64,000 bases of DNA from Lentzea albidocapillata (GCF_000719115.1 NZ_JOEA01000002.1:275510-339509); one strand, 5' to 3'. Counted from the stretch's first letter, positions 26,051-34,832 are shown. Made by a program: numbers and translations. Notes: generated from the letters alone by a model not told the origin.

Positions 26051-26824
26051 TCAGCGCTTGAGCTCGGCCCGCATGGTCCACTTCCCGGTCATCAGCGTGT
26101 TCTTCGACGTGAGCGTGATCGGGAACCCGTACTTGTGGACGAGGTCGGTGTCGCGGCCGGAGACGAGGATCGAGTTCGCGGCCTGTTCCTTCGCGCGGAA
26201 CTGCATGTCGTAGACGAACTGGATCTCGCCCTTCGTGCCGGTGTAGTACCCGACCGGCGTGTGGAAGTTCTGCACCGGCTCGGACGAGATGTCCTCGACG
26301 ACGGCGAAGCGCTCGTGGTCCACATTGGACCCGGTGTACTTGTTGTGCACTAACCGCATTCCGTTGGCCATGGGTGTGATGCTTCTTGTCGCCTGGACGT
26401 GCCGGGCGGGCGCGCCGAGCCGCTGGACGGCGTTCGTCAGCGCGGGCTGGTTGGTGCCCCACCACAGCGGCTGCGTCGTGCCCCACGGCTGCTCGACGCC
26501 GTCACGGTGGGAGATCTCCACGGTCGCCATGGTGATCATGGTCGGCTTCGCGCGGCCGCCGTTGACCGAGATGCCCGAGCACGAGTAGTCGCCCATGTAG
26601 ACGTTCACCTTGCCCGGTGTGCCGTCGGCTTCGCGGACCTTGTACCGCGACGGCACCAGCTCACGGGCTTCGGCGACGGTGATCTGGGTGATCTCTCCGA
26701 ACTCCAGGCAGTCTCCCTCGGAGGTCACGACGACGGACGGGTTTCCGGCGTGCGCGGACGCCGGCACCAGCGTTGCCGCCAGTGCCAGCAGGACGGACGA
26801 GACGGCGAGCGATGACTTCTTCAT
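26051..26824 (-). CDS. Secreted protein of unknown function
   Basis: 257 residues. Classic Sec signal peptide: MKKSSLAVSSVLLALAATL, then VPASAHA with a probable cleavage after AHA. The mature part is beta-rich with two cysteines that could pair (GDCLEF; YSCSGI). No catalytic motif recognised. The ATG at 26824 follows AAGGAGAAGATC. Odd feature: an exported protein lies inside a biosynthetic operon, between the methyltransferase (87 nt upstream) and the ACP (24 nt downstream). It could protect, carry or sense the product outside the cell; that is speculation. Confidence 0.65.
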   Translation of the reverse strand: MKKSSLAVSSVLLALAATLVPASAHAGNPSVVVTSEGDCLEFGEITQITVAEARELVPSRYKVREADGTPGKVNVYMGDYSCSGISVNGGRAKPTMITMATVEISHRDGVEQPWGTTQPLWWGTNQPALTNAVQRLGAPARHVQATRSITPMANGMRLVHNKYTGSNVDHERFAVVEDISSEPVQNFHTPVGYYTGTKGEIQFVYDMQFRAKEQAANSILVSGRDTDLVHKYGFPITLTSKNTLMTGKWTMRAELKR

Positions 26825-26911
26825 GATCTTCTCCTTGTCGGGGAGGAAAAACGCGTGCGGCATCGACGCACGACCGGACGGTCGCGCGGAGGTGGTCGCC
26901 GTGCTGCGGGG

Positions 26912-27751
26912 TCAGCTGTCGGCGGAGCGCCGGGCGACGAAGAGCATGTAGCGGGGAACGAGCGATTCGGCGCAGCCCTTGAACGCCTTCACGAACCCGT
27001 CGAAGACGGCGTCACCGTGGTCGGCGCGCAGCTCTTTCTCGGTGTCGTACAGCGACTGCAGCAGCAACGCGTACGTGCGGTGGGTGTTCTCGGTGATGTC
27101 GAGGAACTCGACCAGCTCGAACCCGGTCGACCGCAGCAGCGCGGGGTAGTCGTCGAGGCGCGGGATCGGCCCGAGGCTGGCGACGCCCAGGAACGCGTCC
27201 ACGGCCTCCTTGCGGGCACCGTCCAAGGGCACGTTCTCGAAGAAGTCGGTGGCCACGAGCGTGGCGCCGGGCTTGAGGACCGCGGCGATGTTGCGGAACG
27301 CCTTCTCCCGGTCCGGCATGTGCACGAGCGACTCGATCGCCCAGGCGGCGTCGAACTCCGCGGCGCCGAACGGCAATGGCTCCATCGCGTCCGCGTGCAG
27401 GAACTTCACCTGCTCGGCCGCACCTGCCCCCTCCGCGGCCTCGTTGGCGCGCTTGACCTGGGCGGGGTCGTCGGAGATGCCGGCGACACCGCAGCCGGTC
27501 CGTTCGGCGGCACGCCGCGCCGGCTTGCCGAGCCCGCACCCCACGTCGAGCAGCCGCTGTCCCGCCGCGATCCGCGTCCGTTCGATCACGAAGTCGGTGA
27601 GCTGGTCCGTCGCCACCTCGACCGCGCTGGTGTCCTCCGGCCCCGACCAGTACCCGACGTGGAGATTCTCGTCCCACACGTCCGTGCGCATGTCCTCGTC
27701 GGCCTTGTAGTCGTACTTGGCCTCGGCGGCCTGGTCGTCGGTAGTCGACAT
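26912..27751 (-). CDS. SAM-dependent methyltransferase (class I)
   Basis: 279 residues. Motif I LLDVGCGLGKPARRAAE, then VAGISDDPAQVKRANEAA, FLHADAMEPLPFGAAEFDAAWAIESLVHM and VLKPGATLVATDF, the order seen in sterol/phenol and polyketide methyltransferases. The N-terminal ENLHVGYWSGPEDT is also typical of small-molecule methyltransferases in antibiotic pathways. It lies 30 nt downstream of the P450 and is part of the ten-gene operon. The product of P450 hydroxylation followed by O-methylation is a common pairing, but the substrate is unknown. Confidence 0.87.
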   Translation of the reverse strand: MSTTDDQAAEAKYDYKADEDMRTDVWDENLHVGYWSGPEDTSAVEVATDQLTDFVIERTRIAAGQRLLDVGCGLGKPARRAAERTGCGVAGISDDPAQVKRANEAAEGAGAAEQVKFLHADAMEPLPFGAAEFDAAWAIESLVHMPDREKAFRNIAAVLKPGATLVATDFFENVPLDGARKEAVDAFLGVASLGPIPRLDDYPALLRSTGFELVEFLDITENTHRTYALLLQSLYDTEKELRADHGDAVFDGFVKAFKGCAESLVPRYMLFVARRSADS

Positions 27752-27781
27752 CGGCGCTGCTCGCTTTCGTCGTGAGGTCTG

Positions 27782-29011
27782 TCAGCGATGGAAGGTGACC
27801 GGAAGGCTCCGCAGGCAGAAGATTCCGGGGGCGTCGTAGAACTTCAGCTCGTCCAGCACCGGGGTGATCTCCCTGGCGCGCCGGGCGAGCACCCGCAGCG
27901 CGGCGGTCGTCTCGACCCGCGCCAGCCCGGCACCGAGGCAGTAGTGGATCCCCATGCCGAAACCGAGGTGCCTGCCGGTCGTGCGGCCGAGCCGGAACTC
28001 GTCGGGGTCGGCGAACTGGCGCTCGTCGCGGTTGCCGGAAACGAGCCATACGCGCACGAGCTGGTCGGCGGGGATGACCGCGCCGCCGATCTCCACGTCC
28101 GTCGTGGTGAAGCGGTAGACCTCGGTGAACGGGCTGCGATGGCGCAGCACCTCCTCCATCACCGGGGCGGGGTCCACGCTGCCCGCCCGCCAGGCCGCCA
28201 TCACGTCGGGGTTCTCCCCCAGCGACAGCACCGTGTTGCCCAGCAACGCGGTCGTCGTGATGTGCCCCGCGGTCAGCAGCAGCACGGCGAAGTTGCGGAT
28301 CTCCCTGTCGCTCAGCCGTTCGCCCTCGATCTCGGCCAGCGCGAGCGCCGTCATCAGGTCGTCGGCGGGCTCGCGCCTGCGCAGCTGCGCGTGGTCGAGC
28401 ATGTACGAGTTCAGTTCGTCCAAAGTGGACTGCATGGACTCCATGTACTCGCCGTTGAACGGGTCGTCGTGCTCGACCGCGTAGAACTCGTCCGCGCACC
28501 GCACGAGGAAGTCGCGATCGGACGCGGGCAGTCCCAGCAACTCGCCGATGACGATCACCGGCAGTTCGTAGGCGAGGTCGCCCACCAGGTCGAACCGCCC
28601 GCTCCGGTCAGCCAGCGCCCGGTCGAGCAGGTCGTCGACGATCCCCTCGATCCGCGGGCCGAGCTGTTCCACCAGCCGCGGCGTGAACACATGGGACACG
28701 AGTCCGCGCAACCTGCCGTGCCGCGGCGGGTCGATCGAGACCATGCTCCCCTCAGCGTTCTCCGCCACCTCCGGTGGCAACGAGCGGGACGGGTCGGAGC
28801 AGAACGTGTCCGTGTCACGCAGTGCTCGGACGATGTCGTTGTAGCGGAACAGACTCCACGTGCCGTTCGACTCGTCGTACCAGGCCGGCTGGTCGTCGCG
28901 CATCTCTTTGAGCCACGCGAGAACCGCGGTCCCGCCGTCGGCAAAGGTCAGTCGCGGGATGCCGCTGTCCCGTGGTGCCTGCTGCGCCGAAACGTCCGAC
29001 AACTCCGTCAT
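27782..29011 (-). CDS. Cytochrome P450
   Basis: 409 residues. I-helix LLTAGHITTTALLG (oxygen-binding Gly/His-x-x-Thr), K-helix EEVLRHRSP (ExxR) and heme loop HLGFGMGIHYCLGAGLAR with the cysteine ligand are all intact. It is a soluble bacterial class I enzyme that will need ferredoxin and reductase from elsewhere; none is adjacent. The ATG at 29011 has GAGGGG upstream. It is the first gene of the leftward ten-gene operon, and an inverted repeat (29047-29065) lies just upstream. Substrate unknown; hydroxylation or oxidative ring chemistry on an ACP-bound or prenylated intermediate is possible. Confidence 0.92.
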   Translation of the reverse strand: MTELSDVSAQQAPRDSGIPRLTFADGGTAVLAWLKEMRDDQPAWYDESNGTWSLFRYNDIVRALRDTDTFCSDPSRSLPPEVAENAEGSMVSIDPPRHGRLRGLVSHVFTPRLVEQLGPRIEGIVDDLLDRALADRSGRFDLVGDLAYELPVIVIGELLGLPASDRDFLVRCADEFYAVEHDDPFNGEYMESMQSTLDELNSYMLDHAQLRRREPADDLMTALALAEIEGERLSDREIRNFAVLLLTAGHITTTALLGNTVLSLGENPDVMAAWRAGSVDPAPVMEEVLRHRSPFTEVYRFTTTDVEIGGAVIPADQLVRVWLVSGNRDERQFADPDEFRLGRTTGRHLGFGMGIHYCLGAGLARVETTAALRVLARRAREITPVLDELKFYDAPGIFCLRSLPVTFHR

Positions 29012-29046
29012 GCTCGCCCCTCACCTCGAGCAACACACCCGAAGGT

Positions 29047-29065
29047 GTATGACTAATCGTCATAC
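29047..29065. promoter_or_regulatory. Inverted repeat upstream of the ten-gene operon
   Basis: GTATGAC (29047-29053) and GTCATAC (29059-29065) form a 7-bp perfect inverted repeat with a 5-nt spacer, 36 nt before the P450 start. The local sequence is AT-richer than the surroundings. It is a good candidate operator or promoter element for the P450-to-dehydrogenase operon. Confidence 0.6.
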
Positions 29066-29176
29066 TAAGCACGCGGGTCAAAGCAAGGCAAGGACGCCGA
29101 AGAGGCGATCGGCACCAGCGTCCGGACGTCCGTCCCGGACGCTGCCGTGCGCGGACGACCCGCGGGACAGCAGGGG

Positions 29177-29208
29177 GTGCGGCCGCCCGGCAGAGCGAAC
29201 GGCCGCAC
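29177..29208 (-). terminator. Hairpin after the secreted propeller-like gene
   Basis: GTGCGGCCG (29177-29185) pairs perfectly with CGGCCGCAC (29200-29208) around a 14-nt loop, 8 nt past the stop of the leftward gene at 29216. A second GC-rich hairpin lies beside it around 29118-29145. Confidence 0.5.
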
Positions 29209-29215
29209 ACCAGGC

Positions 29216-30352
29216 TCACCGCGTCGAGTACTCGGCGATCACCGCCTGCAGGAGCAGCGGGCTCGTGCCCGGCAGGTCCGCGTAACCCACGGCGATCAAC
29301 CGGTTCGTACCGGGCACGGCGGCGATGGCGTTGTAGTTCGTGCCGGACGAGCCTGCCGGAGCGGGCGCCGGAGTGGTGGTCCACCCCGCCGGGCCGTGGG
29401 AGCTGAAGGACGCCTGCGGGAACCGGCCGATGACCCACGGAACGCCGTTCGTCCCCACCGCGACGCCGGGCGTGGCCGGGGTGTTCAGCCCGCTGACGGT
29501 CTGCCAGGTGGTGCCGTCTCCTCGCACGACCACGTTGGCCGATCCCATGCCGCCGCCGTCACCCACCGCCCAGATGTCGCTGGAGGACGTGCCGTCCAGC
29601 GACTGCAGGGTGACCTGCTGCTGGTTCAGTCCTATCTGGACCGCCCGCCAGGCCGTGCCGTTCCAGTGGAACAGCAGCGGGCCCGAGTAGCCGTTCCACA
29701 TGCCGTGTCCCGCCGCCCACACGTCGTCGGACGCGAAGGCCTTGACGGCGTTGATGGCGCAGAAGTTAAGGAATCCGCCGCCCGTCACGCATTCGGCGGG
29801 TGGCTGGTGTTCCTGCCAGGAGCTTCCGGTCCACTCGTGGAACACCGGGGTGTTGCCGTTGTGACCGACCAGCCAGGCGTGTCCGTCCACAACGGACAGA
29901 TCGCGGATCGACAGCGTGCCCGGGGTGGCGCCCGGCGGGTACGGCACCTCGGTCCACGTCCTGCCGTCGTAGCGCCACACCAGCGTGACGTTGCCGTCCG
30001 GTGACCACGGCGCGCCCGTGACCCAGACGTCCCTGGCGGACGACGCGGCGACGCGCTGGAACGACACCCGCCCCTGCACGGCCGGGAGCGACGTCCGGGA
30101 CCACCTGATCCCGTTCCACCGCAGCATCATCGGATCACCGGTCGTGTACTGCTGATCCGGGTGGTAGCCCTCGAAGCCGACCGCCCAGGCGTTCCTGGCG
30201 TCGACCGCGGCGACGTCCCAGAGATTGCTCGTCGCCTTGTTCTGCGGGATCGAGGCCAGGCGCCACGACGGTTCCGCCGCTGCGGCGGGCACCGCGGCGC
30301 CGGCGACCACCGCGACCGAGAAGGCTAAGGCCAGGCATCTGCGAACTCTCAT
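29216..30352 (-). CDS. Secreted beta-propeller-like protein
   Basis: 378 residues. Signal peptide MRVRRCLALAFSVAVV ... AAAAEP at the N-terminus. The mature part has repeating blades with W-x-VG motifs: DARNAWAVGFEG, ARDVWVTGAPW, GHAWLVGHNG, SDDVWAAGHG and SSDIWAVGDGG, each followed by a WNGTAW-type strand. This suggests a Kelch- or sialidase-like propeller, with no catalytic residues recognised. The ATG at 30352 follows GGGGGAC; an upstream extension lacks a signal sequence. It stands alone, divergent from the DUF3068 gene across 260 bp. Confidence 0.7.
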   Translation of the reverse strand: MRVRRCLALAFSVAVVAGAAVPAAAAEPSWRLASIPQNKATSNLWDVAAVDARNAWAVGFEGYHPDQQYTTGDPMMLRWNGIRWSRTSLPAVQGRVSFQRVAASSARDVWVTGAPWSPDGNVTLVWRYDGRTWTEVPYPPGATPGTLSIRDLSVVDGHAWLVGHNGNTPVFHEWTGSSWQEHQPPAECVTGGGFLNFCAINAVKAFASDDVWAAGHGMWNGYSGPLLFHWNGTAWRAVQIGLNQQQVTLQSLDGTSSSDIWAVGDGGGMGSANVVVRGDGTTWQTVSGLNTPATPGVAVGTNGVPWVIGRFPQASFSSHGPAGWTTTPAPAPAGSSGTNYNAIAAVPGTNRLIAVGYADLPGTSPLLLQAVIAEYSTR

Positions 30353-30612
30353 AAGTCCCCCAAGCTGTTGGACCTGAACAGGATTGGTGCGCGATCGATC
30401 ATTCACGACGACGGGTTCCGCACCAGGGGTTCGCGTCGCCTTGACCTGGTTGAGCGGCGATCGTGACCCAGCCGCCGCGGCCAGGTAACCCGAATGGGAT
30501 TCAGGTATGCACTTGTGATCTAGCTCACGGACCAGGTAGAACTGAACGCACGGTTACCGGTAATCACCCTCACGCAACACCCTCCCTGCCAACCGAATAC
30601 TTGTGAGGACCT

Positions 30613-31725
30613 GTGCGAACCGCAGTCGTCGCCGCCCTGCTCGGACTCGGTGCCTTCGCAGTAGCGGCCGGATTGGTGCTGCAACTGCACTCCTATCCCC
30701 TGCTCGCCAAGCTGCAGCACGACATCGACACGGTCTCGGTCTCCGAAGGAGAAGGAGTCACCGCCGTCGTGTACCCGCCTGGCGGAATGCCGGAAGTACG
30801 CCACAACCTCCGCCTCACGGCGACAACGCACGTCGAGGGCGATCTCGCCGCGCCCGAGATCAAGGAGAACGGCGACGTCACCGTGTGGAAGCGGGCGACG
30901 ATCGTCAAGGAGGACTCCGGCAAGCTCGTGCTCAGCGCCGAGGTGCGCAAGATCTGTCTCGACCGCCGCACCGGCGAGGCTGTCGCGCCCTGCCGCGGCG
31001 AGTTCTACGAGACCGAACGGGGCAAGCGGGTCACCGCCGAAGGGCGGCAGCTGCTGCAGCCCGGCCTCAACTTCGTGTTCCCGTTCGACACCGAGCAGCG
31101 TGATCACCGTTGGTACGACACGGTTCTCAAGCGCCCGGTCGACATCCACTTCGCCGGAGAGCAGCTGTTGCAGGGACTCGACGTGTACCGGTTCGCGCAC
31201 ACGATCCCGCAGACGGCGCTCGACCGGTTCGCGGTCCCCGGTTCGCTGGTCGGCAGGCCGGAGCCGTCCGTGGACGTCACCCAGTACTACGGCGTCACGC
31301 GCACGTTGCTGGTCGAGCCCACGACCGGCGCGGTGCTCTCGGTCCGGGAGGACATCCGGCAGGAGCTGCGCACCGACACGCAGGACGAGGGCGAGGGAAC
31401 CCCTGTGTTCGCCGGAGAACTGCGGCTGACGAACGCCTCGGTCGCCGCGAACGCGGATCAGGTCAAGGCGAACCTGCCGAAGCTGTTCGTGATCACCACT
31501 CTTCCCACCGTCCTGTGGGTCTCCGGCGCCGTGCTGGTCGCGATCGGGCTGGTCCTGCTGCTCGTGTGGCGGCGCGGTCTCGTCGCCGGGCCGCTGGCGC
31601 TGGTGATCGGTGCGTGCCTCGCGGGCGCGATCACCTACGGCGTCACCAACGCGAGCGACCCGGACGACTCGCTCGACCTCAAGAACGTGGTGTCGTCCTC
31701 GAACGTCGACTACGGCCTCCGATGA
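30613..31725 (+). CDS. DUF3068 membrane protein (PorA-family annotation), copy 1
   Basis: 370 residues with an N-terminal membrane helix (residues ~5-24) and C-terminal helices (~305-350). The extracytoplasmic part has the DUF3068 pattern: VYPPGGMPEVRHNLRLTATT, CLDRRTGEAVAPC, FVFPFDTEQRDHRWYDT and QYYGVTRTLLVEPTTGAV. Mycobacterial Rv0227c is in this family, which sits in the conserved envelope locus; its function is unproven. GTG start at 30613 follows GAGGAC. A paralogue is at 33087. A TTACCGGTAA palindrome lies ~50 nt upstream. Its end overlaps the convergent amidase-like gene. Confidence 0.82.
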   Translation: MRTAVVAALLGLGAFAVAAGLVLQLHSYPLLAKLQHDIDTVSVSEGEGVTAVVYPPGGMPEVRHNLRLTATTHVEGDLAAPEIKENGDVTVWKRATIVKEDSGKLVLSAEVRKICLDRRTGEAVAPCRGEFYETERGKRVTAEGRQLLQPGLNFVFPFDTEQRDHRWYDTVLKRPVDIHFAGEQLLQGLDVYRFAHTIPQTALDRFAVPGSLVGRPEPSVDVTQYYGVTRTLLVEPTTGAVLSVREDIRQELRTDTQDEGEGTPVFAGELRLTNASVAANADQVKANLPKLFVITTLPTVLWVSGAVLVAIGLVLLLVWRRGLVAGPLALVIGACLAGAITYGVTNASDPDDSLDLKNVVSSSNVDYGLR

Positions 31726-32837
31726 GCACCGCTTTCCTCCTCGATGATCCCGGCGACCCGGAGCAGTTCGCCCTCCGCCTTCGGCACCGCGATCAGGGTC
31801 ACCGGCAACGGGTTCCCGCCGGCGTCCGAGCCCGCGCGCACGGACACGGCCGGGTAGCCGCTGACCCTCCAGAGCGGCGAGAACGGAGAGGTGGCGCCGT
31901 TGCGCACCAGCACCCCGCCGGGCAACGACATGGTCTCGGCCGGCCCGGTGTGCCCTGGTGTCACCAGCACGTCGACACCGGTGAACATGTGGTTCAGCAT
32001 CACCCGCTCCGCCGCGCGCATCGACCGGCAGATGCCCCGCAGCGGCCAGGGCACGAAACGGTCGAGCAGGTCCAGCTCACGTGGGCCGGCGGCCAGGTGC
32101 GGCGCCAGCAGGAACCTGGACTCGCTGGCGAGGTGCGGGTCGTGGTCGACCACCTCGTCGACGTGCAACGACAACAGCGCGGCGACGTCCTCGACGACCC
32201 GGCGCATGGACGGGCGGGTGCGGGTGGTCATCGAGAGGCCGCGCAACGACACGCCGATCCTAAGTGGACGGTTCGCGGGCTCGGCCGCCCAGCCGATCCC
32301 CCGCACGACGTGCGCCACGTCGGCGACGGTCCTCGCCACCACGCCGCGTCCACCGGAGGTCTCGAAGCCCACCACGCCCGCACCTCCCGCCGGCACCCCG
32401 CCGGCACCGGGCGCGCGGCGTGCCAGCACCGCGGCCACCACACCGGTGGCGACGGCGACGGCCGTGCCCGACACCTTGGGATCGAGCGTCGTGGCGGGCA
32501 AGCCGGGCGTGGGGTTGCGATGGAGCTCGGCTCCCGACGTTCTCCCGATCACGACGGCTCCCGCCGCCACCAGTGCGTCGAAAGCCGAACGTGGCAGGGA
32601 ATCCTCGACAGCCAGGGGCAGTCCGAGCAGGCCGCCGCTCTCGCCACCCGCCATCCGCCGATCGGCCTCCGCCGCACTGCGCCGGGCGGCGGCCAAATCG
32701 ACATCTGTGAAAACGTGCCGCGACGAGTTCAGCCGATGTTCGGTGGTCGCAAGGAGTTCTGCTGCGGTCGTCGCACCGCGGGCGAGCAGCCGGGCCTGCT
32801 CAACTGCTCCGGGATAGCACACAGGGGTTTCTTCCAC
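31710..32837 (-). CDS. Amidase-signature family protein lacking catalytic residues
   Basis: 375 residues with the overall amidase layout (DVDLAAARRSAAEADRRMAGG, GLLGLPLAVEDSL, AGAVVIGRTSGAELHRNPTPG, VARTVADVAHVVRGIGWA, MFTGVDVLVTPGHTGPAE). The catalytic triad is gone: the Lys of GIPVAVKDN is Glu (PLAVEDSL), the cis-Ser loop GGSSGGS reads VSGTAVAV, and the Ser of GSDTGGSIR is replaced (APGAGGVPAGG). It is also short. It is therefore probably a pseudo-enzyme with a binding or regulatory role, although the frame is intact. GTG start at 32837 after GGAAGAG. It lies between and opposite to two DUF3068 paralogues. Confidence 0.75.
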   Translation of the reverse strand: MEETPVCYPGAVEQARLLARGATTAAELLATTEHRLNSSRHVFTDVDLAAARRSAAEADRRMAGGESGGLLGLPLAVEDSLPRSAFDALVAAGAVVIGRTSGAELHRNPTPGLPATTLDPKVSGTAVAVATGVVAAVLARRAPGAGGVPAGGAGVVGFETSGGRGVVARTVADVAHVVRGIGWAAEPANRPLRIGVSLRGLSMTTRTRPSMRRVVEDVAALLSLHVDEVVDHDPHLASESRFLLAPHLAAGPRELDLLDRFVPWPLRGICRSMRAAERVMLNHMFTGVDVLVTPGHTGPAETMSLPGGVLVRNGATSPFSPLWRVSGYPAVSVRAGSDAGGNPLPVTLIAVPKAEGELLRVAGIIEEESGAHRRP

Positions 32838-33014
32838 GTGTCTCTTCCTCCGGCATCGTCGCCGATGAGTAAGGAGCTGCTTCGTTCAGTCGCTACCCGT
32901 TGGACAGCAGGGGTTCCGCCGAACGGCTCTGCGATTCGGCGGCCGAGTAGCTTCTTTCTTCACGCGGACCGATCAAGATGACCTGGGTCACCCCGGTCGG
33001 GGGGTTGCGCAGAG

Positions 33015-33029
33015 GTTACTGTCCGGTAG
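33015..33029 (+). promoter_or_regulatory. Envelope-locus 15-nt motif, site B
   Basis: GTTACTGTCCGGTAG, pointing toward the second DUF3068 gene, whose start lies 57 nt downstream. It is one of five matching sites found in the 33-44 kb region. GTTAC and GGTAG half-sites are 10 nt apart. Confidence 0.55.
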
Positions 33030-33086
33030 GTTCCACGCCACTGTGACGTCCCTCTCATACCCCGAACACACCCAGAAGGAGGACGA

Positions 33087-34043
33087 GTGCGACGTGTCGC
33101 GAGCCTCGTGCTGGTAGGACTGGGCATCTTCTCGCTGGCGCTCGGAGCAGTCCTGCGCTTCTACGTGTACCCCGAGCTCGCAGTCGTGCCGCTCGACCAG
33201 AAGACGGAATCCGTCGCGGAAGGCGCGGCGAAGGTCTTCTACCCCAAGGACCTCGTCGTCAAGGACGCGCGGCTGACGGCCACCCGCAAGGTCGAGAGCA
33301 ACCTGACCGTGCCGGAGGCCAAGGTCGACGGTGACGTGATGGTGTGGGACCAGGGCCTGGTCGTCACCGACTCCGAGAACCAGCTCATCTCCGCGCTGAA
33401 GCACCGGGTGTGCCTCGACCGGCGGACGAACATGGCTCTCCAGCAGTGCACCCAGCAGTACGTGACCGACGCCGAGGGCGACCCCACCGCAGCCGACAAG
33501 GCGGTGCACCAGGAGGGCCTGAACTACAAGTTCCCGTTCGACACCCAGGCCCAGGACTACGAGTACTTCGACACCACCCTGCGCAAGGCGACGACCGCGC
33601 GCTACGAGGGCACGGACGAGGTCGGCGGGCTCGAGGTCTACAAGTTCGTCCAGAAGATCCCGTCGACCAAGTTCCGCGACCAGGAGGTGCCCGGCCAGCT
33701 GGTGAACAGCACCGAGGCCTCGGTCAAGGCGGAGCGCCGTTACCAGAACACCCGCACCATGTGGGTCGAGCCGGTCAGCGGCATCATCGTCAAGGGTTCG
33801 GAACAGCAGCGGCAAGCACTGTTCGGGCCGGACGGAAAAGAAGGAACGGTACTGCTCGACGCCACCTTGACCTTCAACGAGCAAACCGTCAGAGAATCGG
33901 TTGAACGGGCCTCCGAGGCACGCGGAAAATTGACTCTGATCAGCAGTACCGGACCGATCGTCCTGCTTTCCGTCGGCCTGGTGTTGCTGCTCGCCGGAAT
34001 TCTTGTCGGTGTGCTCGGACGACGCCCTAGGCACGTCGCCTGA
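33087..34043 (+). CDS. DUF3068 membrane protein, copy 2
   Basis: 318 residues. It is the paralogue of the protein at 30613, with the same plan: N-terminal helix (residues ~4-24, LVLVGLGIFSLALGAVLRF), central extracytoplasmic domain with HRVCLDRRTNMALQQC, KFPFDTQAQDYEYFDTTLRK and RRYQNTRTMWVEPVSGIIV, and one C-terminal helix (~290-312). GTG start at 33087 after AGAAGGAGGACGA. It belongs with the adjacent Rv0224c/Rv0225/Rv0226c-like genes, as in mycobacteria, where a single DUF3068 protein (Rv0227c) is present. A 15-nt motif precedes it. The 3' end overlaps the convergent methyltransferase by 17 nt. Confidence 0.85.
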   Translation: MRRVASLVLVGLGIFSLALGAVLRFYVYPELAVVPLDQKTESVAEGAAKVFYPKDLVVKDARLTATRKVESNLTVPEAKVDGDVMVWDQGLVVTDSENQLISALKHRVCLDRRTNMALQQCTQQYVTDAEGDPTAADKAVHQEGLNYKFPFDTQAQDYEYFDTTLRKATTARYEGTDEVGGLEVYKFVQKIPSTKFRDQEVPGQLVNSTEASVKAERRYQNTRTMWVEPVSGIIVKGSEQQRQALFGPDGKEGTVLLDATLTFNEQTVRESVERASEARGKLTLISSTGPIVLLSVGLVLLLAGILVGVLGRRPRHVA

Positions 34044-34788
34044 GCACGATCACGAAGTTCCACGAGGCGATCTCCCGGACCCCCGGGACACGGGTGATCC
34101 ACTTCGCCCACCACGGGTGGTACCGGGGGAACGTCTCGACCACGTCGGCGACGGTCTGGCGGTGAGCCCACCGCTGGACCGCCCCGACGCTCACCGGGAA
34201 CAGTGAAGTGCCGAACGAGTTCTTCGGCGGCTTGCCGTTGCGGCGCTCGTAACGGCGTCGCGCGTAGTGGCCGCCGAGGAAGTGCCACGGCGCGGTCTCG
34301 TGGCCGCCCCACGGCGAGTACCACGGCGTGTAGGACATGAAGACAGTGCCTCCGGGCCTGGTCACACGCACCATCTCGGCCAGCATCAGCCACGGGTCGT
34401 CGACGTGCTCAAGGACGTTGGACGAGTAGCAGACGTCCACCGAGGCGTCGCGGAACGGCAGCGCCGTGCCGCTCGCGCGGATCATGCCGGGATCGGGTTC
34501 ACCGCGGGCGGACAGCTCGCCGACGTCCGGGTCCAGGCCCACGTACCGGGCGCCGGCGCCGCGGAACGCCTCGGCGAAGTAGCCGGGACCACCGCCGACG
34601 TCGAGGACGACCGAGCCGCTCAGGGACACGTACGACGACACCTGGGCGACCGAGTCGTCCGCCAGGATCCGGTAGAAGTGGTCGGGGTCGGACTGTTCTT
34701 TCAGGAATGCGCGAAAAAGTCGAACAGAACGGCGAAAAGTTGGCTTTGACAACTTTTCCCGGGCCGAAACTGAACCGATCTCGACCAT
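34027..34788 (-). CDS. SAM-dependent methyltransferase (Rv0224c-like)
   Basis: 253 residues. Motif I VVLDVGGGPGYFAEAF, GLDPDVGEL, ASGTALPFRDASVDVCYSSNVLEHV and MVRVTRPGGTVFMSYTPWYSPWGGHE. The last segment and the C-terminal PRYHPWWAKWITRVPGVREIASWNFVIVL are typical of the mycobacterial Rv0224c group, which lies beside the Rv0225 glycosyltransferase just as here. Start uncertain: I prefer the ATG at 34788 (GGGAGA 6 nt upstream) over ATGs at 34794 and 34815, because the shared 15-nt motif (34818-34832) would otherwise abut the start. It is divergent from the GT4 gene with only ~63 bp between them. It probably modifies an envelope glycolipid or sugar. Confidence 0.85.
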   Translation of the reverse strand: MVEIGSVSAREKLSKPTFRRSVRLFRAFLKEQSDPDHFYRILADDSVAQVSSYVSLSGSVVLDVGGGPGYFAEAFRGAGARYVGLDPDVGELSARGEPDPGMIRASGTALPFRDASVDVCYSSNVLEHVDDPWLMLAEMVRVTRPGGTVFMSYTPWYSPWGGHETAPWHFLGGHYARRRYERRNGKPPKNSFGTSLFPVSVGAVQRWAHRQTVADVVETFPRYHPWWAKWITRVPGVREIASWNFVIVLRRRA

Positions 34789-34817
34789 TGCCATCTCCCG
34801 CATTCCGTCTACCATGG

Positions 34818-34832
34818 CTACCTGGCAGTAAC
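34818..34832 (-). promoter_or_regulatory. Envelope-locus 15-nt motif, site C
   Basis: On the minus strand it reads GTTACTGCCAGGTAG, 30 nt upstream of the chosen methyltransferase start and in the divergent gap before the GT4 gene (start 34852). It may serve both directions. Confidence 0.55.

Noticed and set aside
17826..29011. Methoxymalonyl-ACP cassette (FkbG-K type) in the ten-gene operon
   Set aside because: ACP, methyltransferase and acyl-CoA dehydrogenase are present, but there is no FkbH-type glyceryl transferase and no 3-hydroxyacyl-CoA dehydrogenase.
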